Shown here piece by piece: positions 55,490 through 64,000 of a stretch of DNA of 64,000 nt (the first letter of the stretch is position 1; every line of letters begins with the position of its first letter). The translations under genes and the position numbers were made by a program. The notes beneath the pieces were generated by a model. The model ran no database searches. It worked only from the letters and a program-made list of their open reading frames with translations, and was not told the DNA's origin. The stretch lies in NCBI GenBank assembly GCA_036365145.1, contig JAEOAD010000055.1, forward strand, positions 1,364,001-1,428,000, read 5' to 3'. The DNA is from Orientallactaga sibirica (Eukaryota > Chordata > Mammalia > Rodentia > Dipodidae).

Positions 55490-55985
55490 ATGCCCTGAGT
55501 ACTCCTTGTCAAAACTAAGACAGAGCCGGGCGTGGTGGCGCACGCCTTTAATCCCAGCACTCGGGAGGCAGAGGTAGGAGGATTGCCGAGAGTTCGAGGC
55601 CACCCTGAGACTACATAGTGAATTCCAGGTCAGCCTGGACCAGAGTGAGACCCTACCTCGCAAAACCAAAAAAAAACTAAGACAGGAGTGTGTGTGCCCA
55701 TGAGGGTCCACCACTCCCTGAGCATCTGCAGGCCGTTAATGTAGGCTGAGGAGAGAGACATTTTCTTCAGTGATATAGTCATTAATAAGTTGCACATGCC
55801 TCCTGTAACCAATCCTAACTAAACTCATTGAGTCATCCTCCCTCCCCCCAAAAAAGGACAAGAAAGGGGACTAGTGGGAAGAGGAAGGACATCAGAGGCA
55901 GTGGGAGGAGGGCAAGAGAGATTGGGGGGAATATGATCAAAATACATTATGTACATATATGAAAATGTCATGAAATCCATTAGGT
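55490..55985 (+). mobile_element. L1 3'UTR fragment with a B1 inserted
   Basis: B1 (+) 55526-55670 is flanked by 'aactaagacag' on both sides. The following 55680-55985 is an L1 3' end: 'ggggactagtgggaagagg', 'ggggggaatatgatcaaaatac', 'gaaaatgtcatgaaatcc'. Confidence 0.72.
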
Positions 55986-56309
55986 AACTAATATATGCTA
56001 ATAAGAACTTAAATAAGGGTTAATGGTTGGACAAGGGAAATTGGAAACCAGACTTTTGGCAGAGTAGTCATTTAGGAAATATTTATTGGTCAACAGATAT
56101 TTGCCTAAGTTCCATACTTCCACCATTTGTTATATGAGATAGAGCTTGTTTCCCCAGGCCCTTGGTGCTGCATAGATTCATAGGATGATGATTCTGTTTG
56201 AAGCAGTGCAAAACACCTACCTTGCCCAGGCCTTGTACAGCATGCTCAGTGGGGCTCAGGTGTAAAGTTTAAGTGATGGCTCCTGCCCTTCAGGAAGCTG
56301 ACATCTTGG
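55986..56309. other. Likely PAAF1 intronic sequence, L2-like
   Basis: 'aaatatttattggtcaacagatatttgcc' and 'ggctcctgcccttcaggaagctgacatc' are reminiscent of L2/MIR phrases. No exon seen. Confidence 0.45.
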
Positions 56310-56850
56310 GCAGGGAAGTTGGCTCAGTTATACAAGCTTGCTTGCAAAGCCTGACAGCCTGGGTTCACTTCCCTAGTACCCACCTTAAGCCAGAGGTACA
56401 AAGTGGTGTGTGGTCATTTGAATCTATGGCCCCCAATATATTCAGTGTTTTATTAGTTTATAGTTTGCTTCTGCAGCCACCTCCTGGAGGCAAAGTCACT
56501 AGGTGGATCTTAAGGTGTGGTGGTGGGTTTAGGATTTCAATCGAAAGATATGCAAAGTGTGCCTAGTTGGAGTTTCTGAGGTGTGCTGTGCTGTGTGGCT
56601 TTTCTCTCTCGCCTGGTCCTGTAAAAGACAGGACAGCTTCTTCTGCCCTTATGGAACTTCCCCTGGATCTGTAAGCTTCAATAAATAAATCCCTTCCTCC
56701 ATAACTGTGCCTGGTCTGGAAGTTCATCTCAGCAAACCTAAAGCTGTCTGCTACATGGCGCATGTATTTGGAGTTTGTTTGCAGCCACAAGAGGCCCTGG
56801 CTTGTCCATATTTCTCTCTCTTTCTTTGTTTCTCATTCTGCTTGCAAATA
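56310..56850 (+). repeat. tRNA-SINE split by an LTR
   Basis: The SINE runs 56310-56408 and resumes at 56756-56850 ('gcgcatgtatttggagtttg'). Confidence 0.85.
56409..56755 (+). mobile_element. Solo LTR, MaLR-like
   Basis: 'tgtggtcatttgaatctatg' to 'gctgtctgctaca', TG to CA, with AATAAA near 56682. It is closely related to the LTR at 14240-14597. It is flanked by tggtg (56404-56408) and tggcg (56756-56760), a 5-bp target duplication with one change. No internal genes. Confidence 0.8.
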
Positions 56851-56879
56851 AATAAAAATATTTTTAGACATTTTGATTG

Positions 56880-57045
56880 ACTTGTTTTAGAGAGACTGAG
56901 GGTGGGGAGTGGGCACTCCAGGGCCTCTAACCACTCCACAAGCATGTGCCACCTTGTGCATCTGTCTGATGTGGGTACTGGGGAATTGAACATGGGTCCT
57001 TAGTCTTCACAAGCAAGCATCTTAACTGCTAAGCTATCTCTCCAA
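56880..57045 (-). repeat. tRNA-SINE
   Basis: Shortened copy with a deletion between the GA part and the 'catgtgccaccttgtgcatc' part. Confidence 0.8.
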
Positions 57046-57052
57046 CCCCCCC

Positions 57053-57632
57053 TTTTTTTTTCGAGGTAGGATCTCACTGTGTCCCAGGCTGACCTGGAAT
57101 TCACTCTGTAGTTTCTTTCTTCCCCTTCTTCTTCTTCTCTTCCTCCTCCTCTTCCTCCTCCTTCCTCCTTCCTTCTTCTTTCTTCTTTTTTTGGTTTTTT
57201 GAAGTAGGGTTTTGCTCTAGCTCAGGCTGACCTGGAATTCACTATGAAGCCTCAGGGTGGCCTTGAACTCATAGCAATCCTCCGAATGCTGGGATTAAAG
57301 GTGTGCGCCACTACACCCGGCTTTTTAAAAAATATTTTAAATTAATTATTTATTTATTTGAGAGTGATTAGAAGAGAGAGAGAATGGGTGCACCAGGTCC
57401 TCCAGCCATTGCAAACAAACTCCAGATGCATGCGCCACCTTGTGCATCTGGCTTATATGGGTCCTGGGGAATCGAGCCTCGAACCGGTGTCTGTGGGCTT
57501 CACAAGCGCTTAACCGCTAAGCCATCTCTCCAGGCCCCCACTCTGTAGTTTCTATGTGGCTTCGAACTCGTGATCCTCCTACCTCTGCCTCCTGAATGCT
57601 GGGATTAAAGGTGTGCATCACCAAGCCCGACC
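57053..57632 (-). repeat. B1 split by (CTT)n, B1 and tRNA-SINE
   Basis: The outer B1 (-) lies at 57053-57115 and 57539-57632. The inserted block is a CTT/CCT tract 57115-57190, B1 (-) 57191-57322 and tRNA-SINE (-) 57325-57535. 'cactctgtagtttct' stands at both edges of the block. Confidence 0.82.
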
Positions 57633-57649
57633 TAAAAATATTTTTTATG

Positions 57650-58441
57650 GGGCTGGAGAGATGGCTTAGTGGTTAAGGCATTTACCTGCAAAGCCAAAGG
57701 ATCCGGTTCAACTCTCCAGGACCCACGTAAGCCAGGTGCACAAGGAGGTGCGTACATCTGGAGTTCGTTTGCAGTGGCTAAAGGCTCTGGCATTCCCTTT
57801 CTCTCTTTCTCTTTCTCTCTGCCTCTCTGTCTCTCTCACTCTCAAATAAGTAAATAAAATATATATATTTATTTATTTATTTTTGGTTTTTCGAGATAGG
57901 GTCTCACTCTAGCTCAGACTGACCTGGAATTCACTATGTATTCTCAGGGTGGCCTTGAACTCACAGCGATCCTCCTACCTCTGCCTCCCGAGTGCTAGGA
58001 TTAAAGGCGTGCGCCACCATGCCCGGCTATTTTTTTTTTTGAGAACTCATGTTCAGTTCTCCAGGTCCCACACAGTGACCCAAGTGTGCAGTGTCACACA
58101 TGTGCCACAAGGGGCGCGCACACATCTGGAGTTCATTCACACCAGGCTGAAGGTCTTCCTGGAGTGCCCATTCTTCTCTCTGCCTCACTCTCTCTCAAAA
58201 ATAAAAATAAAAAAGAAAATCTTTCACAGAGATTTGTTACCATGGTGATTCTAAATCCTGTCAAATTTACAACACTGTCTATAAAATTTTTCAGGGCCGG
58301 AGAGATGGCTTAGCAGGTAAGGCTCATGCCTGCGAAGCCTAAGGAACCAGGTTCAATTCTCCAGGTCCCATGTAAGCTAGATATACATGGTGGCATATGC
58401 ATCTAGAGTTTGTTTGCAGTGGCTGGAGGCCTTGACACACC

Positions 58442-58477
<36 letters not shown>

Positions 58478-58720
58478 GTCTGTCTCTCTAACTCTTAATA
58501 AATAAATAAAAATAAAATCTTTTTTAAATTTTTCAAAAAAAGCTGGGTGTGGCGGCGCACGCCTTTAATCCCAGCACTTGGGAGGCAGAGGTAGGTGGAT
58601 CTTTTGTGAGTTCAAGGCTACCCTAAGACTACATAATGAATTCCAGGTCAGCCTGGGCTAGAGAATAAGACCCTACCTCAAAACACAAAAACATTAAAAA
58701 AAAAAAAAAAAGAAAAGAAA
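57650..58720. repeat. SINE cluster
   Basis: tRNA-SINE (+) 57650-57862; B1 (-) 57880-58030; tRNA-SINE (+) fragment of the long type 58040-58205; tRNA-SINE (+) 58295-58520 with a long CT run; B1 (+) 58542-58720. Confidence 0.85.
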
Positions 58721-58734
58721 GAAAATTGCACGAG

Positions 58735-59130
58735 GGCTGGAGAGCTGGCTCAGCAGTTAAGAGCACTTCCTATACAAGATGAGGGCATGAGGAGGCTTCA
58801 TAAGTTTGCTGCTCAGGATCCACATAAACATCTGGGTGTGGCCATGCACATCTGCAACCCCAGTCCCTTAGGGAAGAAGAGATGTGGGGAACTGCTAGAG
58901 CTCTTGAAAACCTGGCAAACTCTGGGATCAGTAAGAGACCCTACTCAGGAAAGAATGGGTGAGAGAGCAATGGGGTTGGGCACCCACATTCTGCTCCAGC
59001 CTCCTCAGGTGACCCACAGTGCCACAAGTGTGCACATGAGCACTACATGGATACATATGCCTGTATCACACACACACCACATCAAACACATGTGCGTGCA
59101 TGCACACACACACACATGCACACACAAACC
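58735..59130 (+). repeat. B2/B3-like SINE
   Basis: Head 'gggctggagagctggctcagcagttaagagcac', close to the rodent B2 head, with a B3-like body and a CA-rich tail (59068-59125). Confidence 0.7.
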
Positions 59131-59487
59131 TACTATAGACCATTGACATTTATAGTTAACCAAGAAAATTGGGAAAATAAATTGTAGTAGACACATGTAA
59201 TGTGTAGAGCTAGGTTGGGATAGTGACACTCCAACATAGGATTAAAACTAAATGTGCACGATCAGACGAGCTAGAATCACATAGTCGCGTTACGTGACCC
59301 GTGTGTTTTGGTCAGTCAATAACGTGTCTTTCGGCTACCATAGCAAGATAACAATGGTGGCAAAGCAGGAACATACATCTAGTACCCAGCGTTAAATTCA
59401 GGTGATAGGACTCGCTAAAGGCTATTTGTAATCATTTTATGTATATCTTGGCATTTCAAAGCAGAATGTATAGAAGAAAAGACTGAT
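59131..59487. other. Unrecognised sequence with a small CpG-containing part
   Basis: 59255-59400 has several CpGs ('catagtcgcgttacgtgacccgtg'), which is unusual outside the island here. It may be an old DNA transposon fragment; I cannot name it. Confidence 0.35.
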
Positions 59488-59720
59488 AAGCTGGGCACTG
59501 TGGAGCATGCCTGTAAGCAGAGCTCTTGAGAGGTACAGACAGGATCGGGGAGTTCAAGGCCAGCTATCTACAGAACAAGTTCAAGGCTAGCCTAGGTTAC
59601 ATGAGACTCTGTCTCTCAAGGTTTCTTTTTTTTTTAAATTATATTTATTTTTTATTAGTTATGTATATAATGTGAATACTGTCATGTTGGTACCATTAAG
59701 ATTTCTTTCAATGTGACACG
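59488..59720. repeat. Old B1 (+) and possible L1 3' scrap (-)
   Basis: B1 (+) 59488-59625. Then a T/A-rich start and 'gttggtaccattaagatttc', which recalls 'ttggtaccataatttcc' at 4540. Confidence 0.55.
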
Positions 59721-60009
59721 TCTGACTAACCACAGGATGCCACCAAACTGTTTCTTATGATGTTCCAAGGAGCTGCACTTACCCAAGGGCCTTTAACCTG
59801 TGATCTCTCCCATGGCAGTACTTCAAAGTTTCCAGAAATCCTGAAGGACAATGAAAATGCACTCAATAATTAAGATCTCTTTATATCCAAAAAACACAGC
59901 TTCTCACATTTCATCAGAAAAAAGGTTTCAAAGTCATAATAATCTCATCCCTGAAAAATCAATATTCTCTTATTACAGTTCATCTATTCCTTTTAAAAAA
60001 CTATTAGAA
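59721..60009. other. Non-coding sequence, nothing recognised
   Basis: No exon or repeat family identified. Confidence 0.45.
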
Positions 60010-60602
60010 GGAGCCGGGCGTGTTGGCACACATGCCTTTAATTCCAGCACTTGGGAGGTAGAAGTAGAAGGATCATAGTTAGTTCCAGGCCATGCTGAGA
60101 CTACATAGTGACTTCCAAGTCAGCCTAAACTAGAGTGAGACCCTACCTTGAAAAAAAAAAAAAAAGACTATTAGAATATCTATACACACAGTACTTTCTG
60201 AGCCAGTGTATCCAGATCTGGCTACAGGCCTTTCATTAAATGAGTTTTTGTAACAAAGCACATATAGCTAAAAGTTCACTGACTGGATTTGGAAGTGCCT
60301 CCTTCCAGAAACCAAGTGTCCATTAAACTCTCGGCTCACTATCCACAGCAGTCAGGAAGCAAGAAGCACCAATAGCTTAGTGCTCTGGTCTTTTTAAAAA
60401 AATATTTTTAAACTTTATTTATCGGAGAGGGAGAAAGAGGAAGATAGAATGAGCCCACCAGGGCTACCAGACACTGCAAATGAACTCCAGATGCATGCAC
60501 CACCTCGTGCATCTGGCTTACGTGGTTCCTGGTGACTTGAATCTGGGTCCTCTGGCTTCGCAGGCAAGTGCCTTAACTGCTAAGCCATCTCTCCAGCCCC
60601 TT
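60010..60602. repeat. B1 (+) and tRNA-SINE (-)
   Basis: B1 (+) 60010-60165, flanked by 'aactattagaa' and 'gactattagaa'. About 230 bp unrecognised. tRNA-SINE (-) 60400-60600. Confidence 0.83.
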
Positions 60603-61000
60603 GCTTGTCTTTTAGTAGTGATGGGAGCATGAAAACCACACAGGCTTCTAATGGAAAACTCAAAGTAAAGGGTTTGGTTACATTTGTAAAACTTACATAT
60701 GAAGGGTGGTCTGCAAAGCCTTAGACTGGGCCCTGGAAGAAAGAGTGGCCACTTGTTAAAATATAGGCCCACTGCTCTTCAGTAGATCTGTGTTCTTGCT
60801 TGGTAGTTCACAAGACAGAGCGGGGCTGCAGTGGGTGAGCCAGGCCTGGGAATGCCTTTCCTGATCAGTTCCTAGCAGAGTAGCTTGACTGTTAGACTGA
60901 ATGCATGGCTAATCCTCCAACCTATACAAGGACTTAAGAAGAGATGAGTAAAAGAGTTCCTAAGACTCCTCAGCTCCCTGAACTTAAAATTGGACTTTGG
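60603..61000. other. Non-coding sequence, nothing recognised
   Basis: About 400 bp without SINEs. No PAAF1 exon could be found in it. Confidence 0.5.
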
Positions 61001-61183
61001 GGGCTGGAGAGATGGCTTAGCAGTTAAGGCACCTGCCTGCGAAGCCTAACAACCTGGGTTTGATTCCCTAGTACTCATGTAAAGCCAGATACACGAAGTG
61101 GCCCATGCGTCTGAAGTTTGTTTGCAATGGGGATAGAGGCCCTGGCATGCCCATTCTCTCCCTTCCTTCCTTTCTCTCTCTCT

Positions 61184-61215
<32 letters not shown>

Positions 61216-61525
61216 GGTTTTTGAGGTAGGGTGTCACTCTAGCTCAGGCTGACCTGGAATTTACTATGTAGTCTCAGGGTACCTCGAACTCTCAGCGATC
61301 CTCCTACCTCTGCCTCCCGAGTGCTGGGATTAAAGGCATGTGCCACTACGCCCACCTTCTTTTGTATATATAATTTATTTGCAAACAGAGAGAGATAGAA
61401 GAGAGACAGACAGAGACAATGGGCATGCCAGGGCCTCCAGCCACTGCAAATAAACTCCAGATACATACGCCACTTTGTGCATCTGTTCGTGGGCACTGGA
61501 GAATCAAACTCTGATTGCTAGGTTC
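61001..61525. repeat. tRNA-SINE (+), B1 (-), tRNA-SINE (-)
   Basis: 61001-61185, 61187-61358 and 61362-61525. The last lacks the head. Confidence 0.85.
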
Positions 61526-61529
61526 TGAA

Positions 61530-61690
61530 GGTGCCTCTCTCTCTCTCTTTACCTACCTCTAAGAAAGGAAGGAAGAAAGAGAGAAGGAGAAAGGAAGAGA
61601 GAAAGGAGAAGGAAGGAAGGAAGGAAGGAAGGGAGGGGGAGGGAGGGAGGGAGGGAAGGAGGGAGGGAGAGAAAAAGAAAGAAAAAAGAA
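61530..61690. repeat. Polypurine GGAA/GGGA repeat
   Basis: After a short CT run, 61562-61690 is almost only A and G, with (GGAA)n and (GGGA)n parts. Confidence 0.9.
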
Positions 61691-61849
61691 TATTCACTGG
61701 TGGTAGTCAAATGAGCTAAAGAGATCTCTTAAATGGCTTTTTCTAAATTTCAGCACGTGGGTATAGCATGTAGATATTTCATGTAAGCAACCAAAGATAT
61801 GGGAAGCAAGAAAACATCAAAGGCAAGTCGGGCGTAGAGGCATACACCT

Positions 61850-62235
61850 TGAAAAATTTTTTTATTTGTATTTATTTATTTGAGAGCAACAGACAGAGAA
61901 AGAGGCAGAGAGAGAAAGAGAGAGAGAATGGGCATACTGCAGCCTCCAGTCACTGCAAATGAACTTCAGATGCATGAGCTACCTTGTGCATCTGGTTTAT
62001 ATGGGTCCTGGGGAATAGAGCCTCAAACCGGGGTCCTTAGGCTTCACAGGCAAGCGCTTAACCATTAAGCCATCCCTCTAGCCCCGAGGTGCACACCTTT
62101 AATCCCAGCACTAGGGAGGCAGAGGTAGGAGGATTGCTGTGAGTTCAAGGCCACCCTGAGACTACACTGTAAATTCCAGGCCAGCCTGGGCTCGAGCGAG
62201 ACCTTACCTTGAAAAAACAAAAAAAAAAAAAAAGA
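61850..62235. repeat. tRNA-SINE (-) and B1 (+)
   Basis: tRNA-SINE (-) 61855-62084, then B1 (+) 62086-62233 with an A tail. 'gaaaacatcaaaggcaa' before and 'gaaagcatcaaaggctaa' after the pair mark the target site of the outer insertion. Confidence 0.85.
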
Positions 62236-62299
62236 GAAAGCATCAAAGGCTAAACAATAAAAGTAACATGACATTTTCTCTTGTTTTTGCAACTTTTTG

Positions 62300-62487
62300 G
62301 ATTTATTTATTTATTTATTTATTTGCAGAAAGAATGGACACACCAGAGCCTGTAACCACTGCAAATGAACTCCAGATACATGCCCCACTTTGTGCATATG
62401 GCTTTATGTGGGTGCTGTGGAATCGAACCCAGGTCCTAAGGCTTTGCAAGCAATCATCGTAACCACTGAGCTATCACACCAGCCACT
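62300..62487 (-). repeat. tRNA-SINE
   Basis: Short-tailed copy. 'tttctcttgtttttgca' before and 'tttctcttgtttttcca' after are its target duplication. Confidence 0.87.
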
Positions 62488-62584
62488 TTCTCTTGTTTTT
62501 CCAGAAAGTTATTGGAAGGACATGTATTTGATGTGAATTATTGCAGGTTTTTCCCATCAGGACTTGTGGGAGGGTTGTTTGTTT

Positions 62585-63580
62585 TTATTTTGAGGTAGGG
62601 TCTCACTCTAGCCCAGGCTGACCTGGAATTCACTATGTAGTCTCAGGGTGGCCTCAAAATCACAGCGATCCTCCTACCTCTGCCTCCAGAGTCCTGGGAT
62701 TAAAGGCGTGCGCCACCACATCCGTCATGGACTTGTGGTTTTGAGTGAGGGAATGGATGCTCAGCTAAAGATCTGGTTACCTAAAGATGCTAGCTAGCTG
62801 CATGGTGACCTTCAAAGGCCACATAGGAAATATGAAAAGGCTTCTCTGTGGGCAGACAGATTATTGCAAAGATAGAAACAGAAGCTAGTAATTACAAATG
62901 CATAAATAATTCATTCCACTGGCCATTTGGATGAGCTGTTATTTCCTCAAGGACTTGAAAGTCCTTTGCTGGTCATGGTGGGTTTTTTGTTTGTTTGTTT
63001 GTTTGTTTGTTTCCCAAAGTATGTGGTCTCACTCTAGCCCAGGCTGACCTGGAATTAGTCTCAGGTTAGCCTCACACTCACAGTGATCCTCCTACCCCAG
63101 CCTCCCAAGTGCTGGGATTAAAGGCATGTGTCACCACATCTGGCTGTTTTTTTTTTTGGTTTTGCAAGGTAGGGTCTCACTCTGGTCCAGGCTGACCTGG
63201 AATTAACTATGTAGTCTCAGGGTGGCCTCGAACTCTCAGCAATCCTCCTACCTCTGCCTCCCAAATGCTGGGATTAAAGGCATGCGCCACCACGCCCGGC
63301 TGTTTTTGTTTTTTTGAGACAAGTTCTCATGTAGTCCAGGCTGGCCTCAAACTTGCTATGTAGCCAAAGATGACCCTTAACTCCTGGTCCTCCTGCCATT
63401 ACTTCCATGCCTGTTTTTTTTTTTTGGTTGTTTGTTTTTTTCAAGGTAGGGTTACACTTTATCTCAGGCTGCCCTGGAATTCACTATGTAGTCTTAGCGT
63501 AGCCTCAAACTCACAGCAGTCCTCCTACCTATGCCTTCCAAATGCTGGCATTAAAGGTGTGCGCCACCATGCCTGGCTCA
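62585..63580 (-). repeat. Five B1 SINEs on one strand
   Basis: 62585-62727, 62980-63145, 63150-63302, 63303-63415 (degraded) and 63416-63580. The gap 62728-62979 holds nothing recognised. Confidence 0.83.
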
Positions 63581-63607
63581 AAATTTTCTTTTTTAAAATA
63601 TATTTCA

Positions 63608-64000
63608 GGGTTGGAGAGATAGCTTAGGAGTCAAGGCATTTGCCTGTGAAGCCTAAGAACTCACATTCAAATCTCCAGGTTCCGCCGGGTGTGGTGGCAC
63701 ACACCTTTAATCCCAGCACTCAGGAGGCAGAGGTAGGAGGATTGCCATGAGTTTGAGGCCATCCTCAGACTACATAGTGAATTCCAGGTCAGCCTGGGCC
63801 AGAGTGAGACCCTACCTCAAAAAACAAACAAAAAAACAAAAAAATCTCTAGGTCCCAGACGCAGTGACACAGCGCACAATGTGGCACATGTGCCATGAGG
63901 AGGCGCATGTGTCTGGAGTGTGTTTATAGCAGAGGCTGAAGGCCCTGATGCACCCATTCTCTCTCTCTCTCAAAATAAAAACAATAATAAAAATATTTTA
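63608..64000 (+). repeat. tRNA-SINE split by a B1, cut near window end
   Basis: SINE head at 63608; B1 (+) 63682-63840 inserted with 'aatctc(c/t)aggt' on both sides; the SINE resumes with the long-type segment and ends in a CT and A/T tail at the window edge. Confidence 0.85.

Noticed and set aside
53281..64000. Further PAAF1 coding exons (WD-repeat region)
   Set aside because: I looked for the residues expected after exon 1 and found none. This stretch is repeats and unrecognised sequence, probably all intron.

Overview
This is mammalian nuclear DNA, not a microbial or mobile accessory region. Genes have GT-AG introns and coding sequence is a tiny fraction of the window. Most of the rest is SINE, L1 and LTR sequence plus microsatellites. 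The repeats point to a rodent of the mouse-related clade. There are very many 7SL-derived B1 elements, plus a few B2/B3-like, B4-like (ID+B1) and ID elements. There is also a huge family of a tRNA-derived SINE that starts near 'ggggctggagagatggctta' and ends in (CT)n plus AAATAAAT repeats. That SINE is not the mouse B2. A jerboa-like dipodoid (Jaculus type) is my best guess, from memory of that repeat; the genus cannot be settled here.

Layout. Positions 1-38.7 kb hold the 3' part of MRPL48 (mitochondrial ribosomal protein mL48) on the + strand. The exons are 1074-1162, 22136-22305, 34812-34914, 36643-36732 and 38460-38534 (stop), followed by a short 3'UTR with AATAAA at 38713. The first exons lie upstream of the window. 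From 38.7 to about 48.5 kb is a repeat-filled intergenic stretch. COA4 (a twin CX9C cytochrome oxidase assembly factor) lies on the - strand with its whole coding region in one exon (49594-49857) and an upstream intron. At 52.9-53.3 kb there is a CpG island with NRF-1-like and ETS-like motifs. It is most simply read as a two-way promoter for COA4 (-) and PAAF1 (+). A possible PAAF1 first coding exon sits at 53168, but with GTG where ATG is expected. From 53.3 kb to the end I see only repeats and unrecognised non-coding sequence, probably PAAF1 intron 1. The order MRPL48(+), COA4(-), PAAF1(+) is the known mammalian order at this locus.

The main anomaly is a direct tandem duplication of about 6.5 kb inside MRPL48 (copy A 17069-23759, copy B 23760-30151). 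It carries one whole 170-bp coding exon with its splice sites, so the gene model has two nearly identical copies (one silent difference). Splicing both in series would shift the frame and reach a stop within a few codons. If the duplication is real, the two must be used one at a time; if not, it is a false duplication in the assembly.

Other points of note are a truncated 5S rRNA sequence inside a SINE, a composite retroposed block flanked by a 12-13 bp duplication, four related solo LTRs (two with clear 5-bp target duplications), and several nested SINE insertions. No new multi-gene system is visible. Repeat strands are given as the sense strand of the element. Repeat ends are estimates by eye, usually within 5-20 bases.
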